From Planctomycetota bacterium (GTDB lineage Bacteria; Planctomycetota; Planctomycetia; Pirellulales; Pirellulaceae), in contig JAFLCP010000065.1 of the NCBI GenBank assembly GCA_017303505.1, forward strand, positions 1 through 39,980: DNA of 39,980 nucleotides. The letters run 5' to 3'. Made by a program: the position numbers and the translations under genes. Shown here piece after piece: positions 25,294-34,091 of this stretch. Position 1 is the stretch's first letter. The number at the start of each line of letters is the position of its first letter. The notes beneath the pieces are model-generated. The model made no database searches. It saw only the letters and a list, made by a program, of their open reading frames with translations, and was not told where the DNA came from.

Positions 25294-25737
25294 GTGATTG
25301 AGTTATTGCCCCATGTGAATGTTAGTCTGAACGGTCTGGCAACCGTTTTGTTGGTTGTCGGTCGAATCTTGATTTTGCAGAAGAAAGAGAAAGCTCATCG
25401 CAATGTGATGATGGCGACTTTAGTTGTCAGTGCTTTATTCTTGTGCTGTTATTTGGTTTATCACTTCAACGTTCCATCGAAGAAGTTTCCGACCGATACC
25501 GAAGTTGCTCCGTTGGCAGCTCGCTATACCTATTACGCGATCTTGTTATCGCATGTTCTGTTAGCGGTCTCGGTGCCGTTTTTGGCAATCGCCTCGATTT
25601 ACTATGGACTCAAAGATAATCGAGCTGCGCATCGACGCGTGGTCGCGTGGGCTTGGCCTGTCTGGTTATACGTCAGCGTGACCGGGATTATCGTGTACTT
25701 GATGTTGTATCAGATCTATCTTCCTAAAGCGGGTTGA
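25294..25737 (+). CDS. DUF420 (YozB/CtaM-like) membrane protein
   Basis: A 147-residue protein with four hydrophobic segments (about 8-26, 40-60, 82-105, 118-140). Several histidines sit at membrane edges, as in the DUF420 family: H7 (LPHVNVSLNG), H35 (KAHRNVMM), H57 (LVYHFNVPS), H90 (LSHVLLA) and H112 (AAHRRVV). Family members such as staphylococcal CtaM are required for a functional aa3-type oxidase, so the role here is probably haem insertion or oxidase maturation. Start is GTG at 25294, with AGGGAA about nine bases upstream. It is cotranscribed with SCO1 by spacing. Confidence 0.87.
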   Translation: MIELLPHVNVSLNGLATVLLVVGRILILQKKEKAHRNVMMATLVVSALFLCCYLVYHFNVPSKKFPTDTEVAPLAARYTYYAILLSHVLLAVSVPFLAIASIYYGLKDNRAAHRRVVAWAWPVWLYVSVTGIIVYLMLYQIYLPKAG

Positions 25738-25791
25738 GGAAGTGTTCGGTGAAAGCGATTGCTTGGCTGGACATTAGGAGGACCGGTGCCC

Positions 25792-28188
25792 ATGGGTGTG
25801 ATTACGAGACTTAGAAAAACACCGCCGTTCTTGGGACCATGCTGCATACTTCTGGTGACCTTGCTTGCTCAAGGAATGCTTCCCGTTTCTTCCGGCAATG
25901 AAGTTTGCTTCGGTCAAGAGCCTGCTTGGCGCAATCAGCTTGCCGAGATCGACGCGCCACGCTTGAATCAACTGCAACAAGTGCATTCGTTGGTCGAGTC
26001 GGGGCAATATGCTGAGGCCGTTGATTTGTTGCAAAAGGTGGAAGATGAAGGAGAAGGGCTTCTGGTGGAGGCAAGTCGTCTCCCTGCTACCTCACCATTC
26101 CCCATCGCTCGCTATGTCCTTCTTTCAGATTATTGCCATGGATTGCGAATGTCATGGGCAACGCGGGCTCCTCAAGCATTAGAGCTCTATCGAAGTCGAG
26201 TGGATCAGCAAGCTGCTAAAGCACTGAATGAGTTGCAAAAATCTAATCGCATTGAAGATGTGAAAAAGTGGCTTAAGCGATATGCAGGCGCGAGCGCGAC
26301 CAAAGATGCGTTGATGTGGCTTGGCGATATGCGATTGGATCGTGGCGAATGGCAAGCGGCACGAGAATGCTTTCAGGCTTTAGCCCCAGGAAGCCGCTTG
26401 GTTTATGAACAGCCAGCTGGCCCAGGCGATCTTGAGCCACGACGCGGTAGCGTTTCGTCGGTACGATTGTTTCAGCAATGCGAAGGCAATTCGGAAGAAT
26501 TGACGCGACTCTTGGCGACTCTCAAGGATGGGCGTATTCCAGGGCCCATCGAAGCGCCGAAAGTTGAGAAAGAGATTGCCGCTGCCGCTTGGGGGCGATT
26601 GGTGTGGTGCTCGGTTCTTGAAGGAGATCTGCCAAGAGCAGAACGCGAGTTGCGAATTCTGGAAACTCTGTATCCCGATGTTCGTATGCAGCTCAACACC
26701 GGAAAGCAGGGGCGAAATTGGGTAGAGCAAGCTAAAGCGTGGATTGAGGAAGGCAAGGGCGCTCAGGATAAATCGGTTGCAAAGGCGACGCAGTTTGGCG
26801 GTGGGGCTGCCAGGAACTTGATGAGTAGTGATGATGTGCGGCCAGAGGATTGGCCTCGGTGGACTCATAATTGGCTTAGGATATCTGCGGTGATGGAACG
26901 AAATCCTGCAGGTTTGCCACGTGTTTCCGAAGATGCAGAGGCTATTCTTGCATACCATCCTGTCGTGGATGGTGAGCGAGTTTACATCAATGATTTACGA
27001 AAGATTTATGCACTGGATTTGAAAACTGGTGCCACTTGGCCTGCTGCGGATCCCAAGTTGCCATTGTTCGACTCAGGATTGACCGAAGAGAATGTTTTGC
27101 CGTTGGCCTATCCGTTATGCGGTGTGCCGCGAGCGACTGTGGCTGTTGACGGACAACAGCTCTTTGCTCGCATGGGTGTAGGTGTTACCGGTTGGAAAGA
27201 AGCGCCTCGCGAAGCAATGGGCTCGATCAGTTTTTTAGTTGGGCTCGATCTGTCGCGCGATGGAAGGTTGATCGATGGCTTCCCGATTTTTTTGACGGGT
27301 AGCAGTTGGGCCAATTGTGAATTCGAAGGTTGTCCTTTGCCGATCGGCAATCGTCTACTCGTCTGTATCACGGAACGCAACAGCGTACAGATTCGCCGGT
27401 TTGTTGCTGCGTTCGAACGGAATTCGGGGAAGTTGTTGTGGCGCAGTATGCCGTTGGCTGCAGGCATGATTGAAGGTGCTGGCGATGCAAATTTAGTTTC
27501 GCATCAGTTGTTGAGTTATCGAGATGGAACTGTTTATCTCAATACTAATTTGGGTGTGGTCGCTGCCCTCGACGTGATGGATGGTCAGGTAAAGTGGTTG
27601 GTGCGTTACCCTCGTAGTCAAGTTGAGGATGCTGCATATCCTGAATCGCAACGGTTTCGCTATCGAGATTTGACGCCCTGCTTAGTAGATCAGGATGTTG
27701 TTTATTGTGCGCCTGCGGATCGTGCTGAGATTTTTGCCTTGGATGCCTCGACGGGAGATTTGTTATGGTCGACGGTGCCAGAACATTCTGCCGATGTGGT
27801 GCATCTGTTGACGGCCCGCGATGGTGAGTTGGTGACTGCTGGCGATCGAGTGGTCTGGTTTGATACGGCGACGGGCCGAAGCTTGACCTCGTTTCCGAGC
27901 GGTGTTGCGGCGAAGCCGGAAGAAGGTGTGGCTCAGCCTCGTGGTTTAGGGCGTCCATGGTGTACGGGTGAATGCATCTACTTCCCCCATCGCAATCAGA
28001 TTTCGGTCATCAAGCGTAAGCTCGATCGGTCAAAAGCTGGATCAAAAGCGATTGAATTCTTAGAGCCTATTGCTCTGGCTAGTAGGGCCAATGAGGGGGG
28101 GAATCTCGTTTTGGCGGATCGTTGGCTTCTCTTGGCAACTCCTAGTCGATTGGTTGCATTCGCGTCCCCCGATATTCCGAAAGAGTAG
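25792..28188 (+). CDS. exported TPR plus PQQ-like beta-propeller protein
   Basis: A 798-residue protein with a signal or anchor segment (about 12-30). A helical region with TPR-like repeats follows (HSLVESGQYAEAVDLLQKV near 63-81; MWLGDMRLDRGEWQAAREC near 180; a further one near 285). From about residue 385 there is an eight-bladed-type PQQ-like propeller with blade motifs such as KIYALDLKTGATW, VVAALDVMDGQVKW, IFALDASTGDLLW and VWFDTATG. No catalytic residues of quinoprotein dehydrogenases were recognised, so it is more likely a binding or scaffold protein. ATG 25792 is preceded by GGAGG ten bases upstream; GTG 25786 is an in-frame alternative. Last gene of the respiratory cluster, 54 bp after DUF420. 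Confidence 0.82.
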   Translation: MGVITRLRKTPPFLGPCCILLVTLLAQGMLPVSSGNEVCFGQEPAWRNQLAEIDAPRLNQLQQVHSLVESGQYAEAVDLLQKVEDEGEGLLVEASRLPATSPFPIARYVLLSDYCHGLRMSWATRAPQALELYRSRVDQQAAKALNELQKSNRIEDVKKWLKRYAGASATKDALMWLGDMRLDRGEWQAARECFQALAPGSRLVYEQPAGPGDLEPRRGSVSSVRLFQQCEGNSEELTRLLATLKDGRIPGPIEAPKVEKEIAAAAWGRLVWCSVLEGDLPRAERELRILETLYPDVRMQLNTGKQGRNWVEQAKAWIEEGKGAQDKSVAKATQFGGGAARNLMSSDDVRPEDWPRWTHNWLRISAVMERNPAGLPRVSEDAEAILAYHPVVDGERVYINDLRKIYALDLKTGATWPAADPKLPLFDSGLTEENVLPLAYPLCGVPRATVAVDGQQLFARMGVGVTGWKEAPREAMGSISFLVGLDLSRDGRLIDGFPIFLTGSSWANCEFEGCPLPIGNRLLVCITERNSVQIRRFVAAFERNSGKLLWRSMPLAAGMIEGAGDANLVSHQLLSYRDGTVYLNTNLGVVAALDVMDGQVKWLVRYPRSQVEDAAYPESQRFRYRDLTPCLVDQDVVYCAPADRAEIFALDASTGDLLWSTVPEHSADVVHLLTARDGELVTAGDRVVWFDTATGRSLTSFPSGVAAKPEEGVAQPRGLGRPWCTGECIYFPHRNQISVIKRKLDRSKAGSKAIEFLEPIALASRANEGGNLVLADRWLLLATPSRLVAFASPDIPKE

Positions 28189-28291
28189 TTTTGTGGGGAG
28201 AATTCGACAAAAACACTACTTTGTGGGTACCTTGCGTGCAGTTTTTGCCGATTCTGGGGCAACCTTGGCAAAACAAGTCATCGAATTGAGG

Positions 28292-28319
28292 TTGCCGGGT
28301 GCTGTGGGATCGATATACT
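28292..28319 (+). promoter_or_regulatory. possible promoter of rpmB-gatCAB
   Basis: TTGCCG (28292-28297) and TATACT (28314-28319) are spaced by 16 bp, about 40 bp before the rpmB ATG. The hexamers match 4 of 6 and 5 of 6 consensus positions. Prediction from sequence only. Confidence 0.4.
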
Positions 28320-28359
28320 CCACCACTTGAATTATGGTTTTCTAAGTTGAGGCAGTACC

Positions 28360-28629
28360 ATGGCTCGCGCATGTGACGTTTGCGGTAAAACCGCTTCGAT
28401 GGGCAATCAAGTTGAAACTCGCGGTAAGGCGAAATATTTGGGTGGCGTTGGTACCAAAGTAACTGGTATTTCGCGCCGTCAGTTCAAGCCAAACTTGCAG
28501 CGTGTACGTTGCTCTTTGCCTAACGGAACGCACAAGACATTGATGGTTTGCACCCAATGTTTGAAGAGCGGTCGAGTTCGCAAAGTGGTTAAGCAGAAGC
28601 CATTCCAATTGCCAGTTGCTCATAGCTAA
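28360..28629 (+). CDS. rpmB: 50S ribosomal protein L28
   Basis: An 89-residue ribosomal large-subunit protein. It starts MARACDVCGK with C5 and C8, and a second pair C64/C67 (MVCTQCLKS) completes a zinc-ribbon, so this is the zinc-binding form of L28. The core GISRRQFKPNLQRVR is typical of the family. GAGG lies about 9 bases before the ATG. Its stop is directly followed by the gatC start, so the ribosomal protein and the amidotransferase subunits form one unit. Confidence 0.95.
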   Translation: MARACDVCGKTASMGNQVETRGKAKYLGGVGTKVTGISRRQFKPNLQRVRCSLPNGTHKTLMVCTQCLKSGRVRKVVKQKPFQLPVAHS

Positions 28630-28917
28630 ATGTCACTATCACCCACGGATGTAGAGCGGATAGCCCATTTGGCCCGCTTGCAACTGAGTGAAGCGGAGTT
28701 GGCATCGTATTCGGTGCAGCTCCAAGCCATAGTGACCTTTGTTGATCAGTTGCAAGCTGTGGATACAGTAGGCGTAGAGCCGATGGTGCATGCCATTGAG
28801 CTGTCTAATGTGTTAGCAGCCGATGAAGTCAGGGAAGGGTTGAGTCGTGACTTGGCCCTTTCTAATAGCCCTGACCATGATGACGAATGTTTTCGTGTCC
28901 CTGCAGTGCTGGGGTAA
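28630..28917 (+). CDS. gatC: Asp/Glu-tRNA(Asn/Gln) amidotransferase subunit C
   Basis: The small 95-residue subunit that wraps around GatA and stabilises the GatCAB complex. Family features: VERIAHLARLQLSEAEL (9-25), a central helix with IVTFVDQLQAVDTVGVEPM, and the C-terminal SPDHDDECFRVPAVL, which resembles the usual FxVPKVL ending. Adjacent to rpmB with no gap and 6 bp before gatA. Confidence 0.94.
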   Translation: MSLSPTDVERIAHLARLQLSEAELASYSVQLQAIVTFVDQLQAVDTVGVEPMVHAIELSNVLAADEVREGLSRDLALSNSPDHDDECFRVPAVLG

Positions 28918-28923
28918 ATCCGC

Positions 28924-30411
28924 ATGGAGTGGCAATTCGCGAGCGCCGCAGAGATTTCGCGGCAGCTCTCTTCGAAACAAGTCAGTGCGACGGAAATCGC
29001 CAAGTACTTCCTATCTCGCATCTCAAAGCACAACCAAGCTTTCAATATCTTTGTCCACGTCGATGAAGAGCTTGTATTAAAACAGGCTGCTGAAATCGAT
29101 GCGCGACGAGCGCGTGGGGAGAGTGAGCTTGGGGCATTGGCGGGAGTGCCTGTCGCTATCAAGGATTTACTTTGTACGACTGATATGCCGACCACATGCG
29201 GTTCGCGTTTCTGTGAAAAGTATATCTCACCATATGACGGTACTGTAATTGCGAAGATGCGTGCGGCCGGTATGCCGTGGATGGGTAAGACGAACCTCGA
29301 CGAATTTGCGATGGGTGGTTCGACTGAAACGAGCATCTTTGGAGCTGGTCGCAATCCGTGGGATGCACAGCGAACGACCGGTGGTAGCAGCGGTGGTTCG
29401 GCGGCCTGTTTGGCTGCGGGGCTCTCGCCTTTGGCCATTGGTACCGATACGGGGGGCTCGATTCGACAGCCCGCAGCATTTTGCGGGGTCAGTGGATTTA
29501 AGCCAACTTATGGTCGAGTAAGTCGCTATGGAGTAGTGGCTTTCGCCAGCAGTTTAGACCAAGTGGGGCCGATGGCACACACGGTCGAAGACTTGGCCTT
29601 AGCGATGGATGTGATATCGGGACATGATCCCCTAGACAGCACATCTTTGCCATATGCAAAGCCCGGGTATACGACGAGTTTGTCGCAGGCTCCACAGCGT
29701 TTTCGGGTCGGTGTTGTGCGCGAGCAAATCGAAAGTGATGGGCTCAATGCGGAAGTCAAACAAGCGATATTGAAAACGTTAGACGTTTTGAAAGAGTGTG
29801 GGGCGGACGTTCGAGAGGTTTCACTGCCTCATTCGAAATATTGGGTGCCAGCGTACTACGTTATTGCTCCCTGTGAAGCGAGCAGTAACTTATCAAGATT
29901 TGACGGGGCTCATTTTGGATTTCGCGCTGAGCCGCTGGAAGGCAAAAAATCAAAGTCGCCGCTGGTTGAAATGTATAGCAGCACGCGTGCTCAAGGGTTT
30001 GGTGCTGAGGTCAAGCGTCGTATCATGTTGGGGACGTATGCCTTGAGCTCTGGTTATTATGACGCGTATTATCTGAAGGCTCTTCAAGTTCGACGCTTGA
30101 TTCGCCAAGACTTCGACCGTGCCTTTGAGGACGTCGACATTTTGGTTGGGCCAACCACGCCTAACACCGCTTTTAAGATCGGCGAGAAGGTGGATGATCC
30201 AGTACAAATGTACTTGGAGGATCTTTACACCGTTGGTGCAAACTTGGCTGGGTTGCCGGCGTTGTCGGTGCCATGTGGGCGCAGTCAAGTTGGTTTGCCG
30301 ATTGGAGTTCAATTCCAAGGCCGCCCCTTGGACGATGCTCTAGTTTTGCAGATTGGGCATCGATACCAGCAGGCGATAGGTTGGAGGCCAACACCGGCGC
30401 CACTCTCATGA
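28924..30411 (+). CDS. gatA: Asp/Glu-tRNA(Asn/Gln) amidotransferase subunit A
   Basis: The amidase subunit of GatCAB, releasing ammonia from glutamine for conversion of misacylated Glu-tRNA(Gln) and Asp-tRNA(Asn). The 495-residue product has the full amidase signature domain with the Ser-cisSer-Lys triad: K80 (VAIKDLL), S155 (TTGGSSGGSAA) and S179 (DTGGSIRQPA). NLDEFAMGGSTE and GFKPTYGRVSRYG are characteristic of GatA. Its stop overlaps the gatB start (ATGA). The presence of GatCAB implies that the organism makes Gln-tRNA and/or Asn-tRNA indirectly. Confidence 0.97.
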   Translation: MEWQFASAAEISRQLSSKQVSATEIAKYFLSRISKHNQAFNIFVHVDEELVLKQAAEIDARRARGESELGALAGVPVAIKDLLCTTDMPTTCGSRFCEKYISPYDGTVIAKMRAAGMPWMGKTNLDEFAMGGSTETSIFGAGRNPWDAQRTTGGSSGGSAACLAAGLSPLAIGTDTGGSIRQPAAFCGVSGFKPTYGRVSRYGVVAFASSLDQVGPMAHTVEDLALAMDVISGHDPLDSTSLPYAKPGYTTSLSQAPQRFRVGVVREQIESDGLNAEVKQAILKTLDVLKECGADVREVSLPHSKYWVPAYYVIAPCEASSNLSRFDGAHFGFRAEPLEGKKSKSPLVEMYSSTRAQGFGAEVKRRIMLGTYALSSGYYDAYYLKALQVRRLIRQDFDRAFEDVDILVGPTTPNTAFKIGEKVDDPVQMYLEDLYTVGANLAGLPALSVPCGRSQVGLPIGVQFQGRPLDDALVLQIGHRYQQAIGWRPTPAPLS

Positions 30412-31889
30412 ATGCAGCACCTTACACGTTGGTCATTGGTTTAGAAGTTCATGTGCAGCTCAGAACGAAGAGTAAGCTCTTTTGTCGTTGCAGTACGGAG
30501 TTCGGGCGGCCGCCGAATACGCAGGTCTGCCCTGTTTGTCTTGGCTTGCCAGGTGCATTGCCTGTTTTGAATAAGCAGGCTATTGACTATGCAGTGCGAA
30601 CGGGTTTGGCACTGAAATCTGAAATCGCCAAGTTTACGAAATGGGATCGCAAGAATTATTTTTATCCTGATTTGCCAAAGGGCTATCAAACTAGTCAATT
30701 CGATTTGCCGATATGCTCGCGTGGTTTTTTGGATATCAGCGATTCCAAAGGTGCGTTTGAGCCCAAGAGAGTTCGGTTCATTCGGGCTCACTTGGAAGAA
30801 GATGCTGGCAAGAGCATGCATGATGAGGTGGCAGGTAAAGCGGATAGCCGCATTGATTTGAATCGCGCGGGGACTCCGTTATTGGAGATTGTGACGGAAC
30901 CCGATTTGCGCAGCCCTCAAGAAGCCAAAGCCTTTTTGACCGAATTGCGTTTGTTGTTGCTGTATCTTGATGTCTCCGATTGCAATATGCAGGAAGGTAG
31001 TTTGCGTTGCGATGCAAACGTGAACTTGCATATTCCCGTCGATGGTAAAACGGTTGCCACGCCGATCACGGAAATTAAGAATCTGAACTCGTTTCGCGCG
31101 GTTGAGCGCGCGTTGACCTATGAGGCAGCGCGGCAATGGGATCAATGGAGTAACGATCATATTGCGATCGGAGGACGTCCGAAGCAGACTCGCGGGTGGG
31201 ATGATGTGCAGGGAGTGACAACTCTTCAAAGAGAAAAAGAAGAGGCGAGCGATTATCGGTATTTTCCTTGTCCAGATTTGGTACCAGTTACGCTTACAGG
31301 TGCAGATCTCGACAAGGCTCGAGGCGAACTGTGTGAATTGCCGGCTGCGACACGTACGCGTCTCGTTCAGCAGTATGAGCTGAAGGAATATGACAGTGAT
31401 GTGATCGTGTCGCAGGGACGTGAGTTGGTTGATTACTTTGAAAGAGCTGTGGTGGCTGGTGGGCCTGCGAAGCGGGTGAGCTCGTGGATTCAGCAGGACA
31501 TTTTGCGATTGCTGAATGAACGGCAACAATCGCTGACGCAACTAGGTTTCTCAGCAGAGCGATTAGCGGATCTCACGAAGGCAATTGAAGCAGGGACTGT
31601 GGATACTAGTCGCGGCAAAGAAGTGTTTGCCAAGATGTTGGATGATTCAGCCCTCTCGGTTGCGGCTGCGATTGAGGCTTTGGGGATTAAGGCCGTTGAT
31701 GACAGCGAGTTGATGGAGTTATGTCATCAATTGTTGGCTGAAAACGCGAAGGCTGTCAACGAATATCGGGCAGGCAATGCGAAGGCACTCGGGGCACTTA
31801 TTGGTCAGGCCAAGAAAAAGAATCCCAACGCGGATCCACGCAAAGTCCAAGAATTGTGTAAGCAATTGATCGATAGTGGCGCGGTGTAA
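30408..31889 (+). CDS. gatB: Asp/Glu-tRNA(Asn/Gln) amidotransferase subunit B
   Basis: The subunit that binds tRNA and phosphorylates the misacylated residue using ATP; 493 residues. Family motifs: VIGLEVHVQL (9-18), the metal-binding cysteines in LFCRCST and CPVCLGLPGALP, KNYFYPDLPKGYQ, EEDAGKSMHD, and DLNRAGTPLLEIVTEPD. The C-terminal YqeY-like tail domain is complete (GALIGQAKKKNPNADP). Start at ATG 30408, overlapping gatA by 4 bp; the frame is open 45 codons further upstream inside gatA, but those residues do not belong to the family. Confidence 0.97.
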   Translation: MNAAPYTLVIGLEVHVQLRTKSKLFCRCSTEFGRPPNTQVCPVCLGLPGALPVLNKQAIDYAVRTGLALKSEIAKFTKWDRKNYFYPDLPKGYQTSQFDLPICSRGFLDISDSKGAFEPKRVRFIRAHLEEDAGKSMHDEVAGKADSRIDLNRAGTPLLEIVTEPDLRSPQEAKAFLTELRLLLLYLDVSDCNMQEGSLRCDANVNLHIPVDGKTVATPITEIKNLNSFRAVERALTYEAARQWDQWSNDHIAIGGRPKQTRGWDDVQGVTTLQREKEEASDYRYFPCPDLVPVTLTGADLDKARGELCELPAATRTRLVQQYELKEYDSDVIVSQGRELVDYFERAVVAGGPAKRVSSWIQQDILRLLNERQQSLTQLGFSAERLADLTKAIEAGTVDTSRGKEVFAKMLDDSALSVAAAIEALGIKAVDDSELMELCHQLLAENAKAVNEYRAGNAKALGALIGQAKKKNPNADPRKVQELCKQLIDSGAV

Positions 31890-33330
31890 CTCGCAGTTAC
31901 AGCAGTTTTCGGGGCCGAAGGAAGCGAAGTTTTTTCGGTCTCTAACAAGTCATGTTCGATTCTTCTGGAGAGTCACGCTGTTCGCCCAAAACCGTCTGTG
32001 GCTTTCGTGATTTGCTAGCCTCTATCGTTTGAACGGAGATAAATGAAAATGTAAGCGTTTGAGCGGCAATTGTTTTTCGCTTGGTTCGTTTCTTGGTGGC
32101 TGCATTGCTGGGATGTGTGCTGAACCAAGATAGTGGAAAGCAATCTCTGTTTCTGTGATACCACGCTAGCAATTACCTCCTTTTGGATTGCGCGCCAGTT
32201 TCCGTTTTGGAGACTCTTAGTTATTTGGGTGGTGTTTTGTGGTGGTGTGTTTCCCTTGGTGCCAGGTTGCTGGCCTAAGAATCGGTCTCGTCTAGTATTA
32301 GTTTTCTTGATGTCACCGAGCTAGCTAGCAAACCCGACCAAGCCTCCCACATGGTGCCAGGCACCCTGTGGGAGGCACCCTGTGGGAGGCGATTTTGTTT
32401 GCTAGCATTGCGCAGTTGGGGCTAAATATGGTGCCAGGCACCCTGTGGGAACGCAATTCGAGATGCTAGCAATGCCCGCCAGGCCCAACAAAGGGTGCCA
32501 GGCACCCTATTGGAGGCGATTTTGTTTGCAAGCAATGCGTAGTGGGAGGGGGAAATATGGTGCCAGGCACCCTGTGGGACGGGTGGGACGCGGGAAATGC
32601 TAGCAATTTGTGGTGGGGTTTGAGTAGAAAAATTGATCGTCGGCTGCCCCTGTTTTGGGTAGTGTGCGACAAGATGCGGAGGCAAAGTTTAGGACGGGAA
32701 GTTGCTAGCAAGATTCACCGTTCGCTAAACAGATCACCTATAAGCCGATCGGCTACGGCCACTCTCAACCACTTGCCGGCTGATTTGCGGACGAATGCCA
32801 GCAAACTATCCACCGTACACCCTCTACTAAATCAGCCCTGGCTTCATGAATATGGATCGAACGCCTGCAATATGCCAGCAAAGGTAGCTAGGGGCGGTCA
32901 TCGACTCGCCTCGCTTGGACCTTTGGCACATGATCGCGCTTCACAAATTGCTTGCCGATTCATGCTGCAATGGCAGCCAACTAATCGAAGCCTTGCCGTC
33001 CGCGAATCAGTCCGAACTCAGCTCAAAAAACAATCAATTACCACCTCTCTGATTTCGGACTCCACCGCGAGCTAACTTGATAAGCGACTCAACATCAGGC
33101 GAACAAAATTGAAGTCGCGAATTTTAAGATGAGGTAATGGCTTGGCTGTCATATGCCGCAGTAAGTAAGTGATAGTACTCTGGCACAAGAAAAGCATACC
33201 TTTGCCCGCTCCTTCTTAAACAAGCGAAGCTCACGCAAATTTCTTCTGTCAGCCGCCCGATTGAAATCGCAACGAGCATTGGCCGCACCAGCCACTATCT
33301 CCCTTATCTTTGCTCAGGCTCAAACGAAGA
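31890..33330. other. 1.4-kb gene-poor intergenic region
   Basis: Between gatB and cutC no convincing gene is visible on either strand. A 177-codon open frame (32542-33075) begins in the repeat cluster and has no family features. The first part has a weak inverted repeat (about 31913-31919 with 31934-31940) that could be a poor gatB terminator. The middle holds the GTGCCAGGCAC/GCTAGC repeat cluster. The last ~250 bp show nothing recognisable. Confidence 0.55.
32253..32712. repeat. second cluster of GTGCCAGGCAC and GCTAGC repeats
   Basis: Full copies of GGTGCCAGGCACC occur at about 32353-32365, 32429-32441, 32494-32506 and 32559-32571. A partial copy lies at 32374-32388 (GGCACCCTGTGGGAGG) and a diverged one at about 32259. 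Most full copies continue with CTGTGGGA. GCTAGC occurs at about 32320-32328, 32401, 32465, 32597 and 32703, alternating with the palindromes about every 30-40 bp. The modular order (palindrome, CCTGTGGGAGGCGATTTT, GCTAGCA) repeats the left-end cluster. Confidence 0.82.
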
Positions 33331-34044
33331 TCAGCCCTGATCGCGGATTATGATTGCTTCAGCTAGTTGCTGCGAATCAAGTCGGGGGATATGTTCTGTT
33401 GCCTCTCGCTTTCGAAACGAACCATGGAACTGAACACATCCCGTTTTGTTGCCCAGTTCCAGCAAGTTAGTGGGGGATACTCCTCCAGCCACCAAAATTT
33501 CCATGCTGGCTCCGACTGCTCGCTGTAGTGCGTTCAGTGTTGCACTTCCCGCCAACGCGCTCGGTGCTCCACCAGATGTCAATACGCGGCGATAACCTAA
33601 GTCACATAAGGCTCGCGCGCTCGCAATAAGATCCGCGCACTGATCGAATGCCCGATGGCAAACACACTGCGCACCACCTAAGTGATCTGCAAACATTCGC
33701 ATGGCTGTTACGTCCAGTTGGTTTCCAATCTTCAAACAGCCGACGGCAATCGCTTGCGACCCCGCCTGAAGAGCTTGCTCTGCATCATGCAGCATGGCAT
33801 TTACTTCGCGGTCTTGATAGACGAAATTGCCACTTCGCAAACGAATCAATGTTACGACTGGAATTGAAACGGCATTCAAAACTTCTCGCAACATTCCAAG
33901 CGACGGAGTGACTCCATCAGTTTCCAGAGCCGCCGACAACTCCAGTCGATCGGCTCCAAGCTGACTTGCCAAGATGGCGTCCTCAATCGTGCTCACACAA
34001 GCTTCGATGAGAAAGCGTTTCCCCGGTTGGTTTGCGCTGAACAA
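33331..34044 (-). CDS. cutC: CutC family protein
   Basis: A 237-residue TIM-barrel protein of the CutC family. Motifs: LIEACVSTIEDAILASQLGA at the N-terminus, DRLELSAAL, the RSGNFVYQD segment (RGGDFxYxD in most members), VCHRAFD, RVLTSGGAPSA and ILVAGGVSPTN. Originally linked to copper homeostasis in E. coli, but that role is doubtful for the family and the biochemical activity is not settled. It is the last of three minus-strand genes (MiaE-like, mtnB, cutC) with gaps of about 50 bp, probably one transcript. No signal peptide, so cytoplasmic. Confidence 0.92.
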   Translation of the reverse strand: MFSANQPGKRFLIEACVSTIEDAILASQLGADRLELSAALETDGVTPSLGMLREVLNAVSIPVVTLIRLRSGNFVYQDREVNAMLHDAEQALQAGSQAIAVGCLKIGNQLDVTAMRMFADHLGGAQCVCHRAFDQCADLIASARALCDLGYRRVLTSGGAPSALAGSATLNALQRAVGASMEILVAGGVSPTNLLELGNKTGCVQFHGSFRKREATEHIPRLDSQQLAEAIIIRDQG

Positions 34045-34091
34045 TGAACTCTCCCTAAACGCTGCCGTGTCCGCCCATCAACCATCTTCGT

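Noticed and set aside
26380-26958. 192-codon open frame on the minus strand
   Set aside because: Shadow of the TPR/PQQ-propeller gene; no motif and no initiation signals.
32542-33075. 177-codon open frame on the plus strand
   Set aside because: Begins inside the repeat cluster, has no recognisable domain, and its composition (many Ser, Arg, Asn, His in no pattern) is that of translated non-coding DNA.
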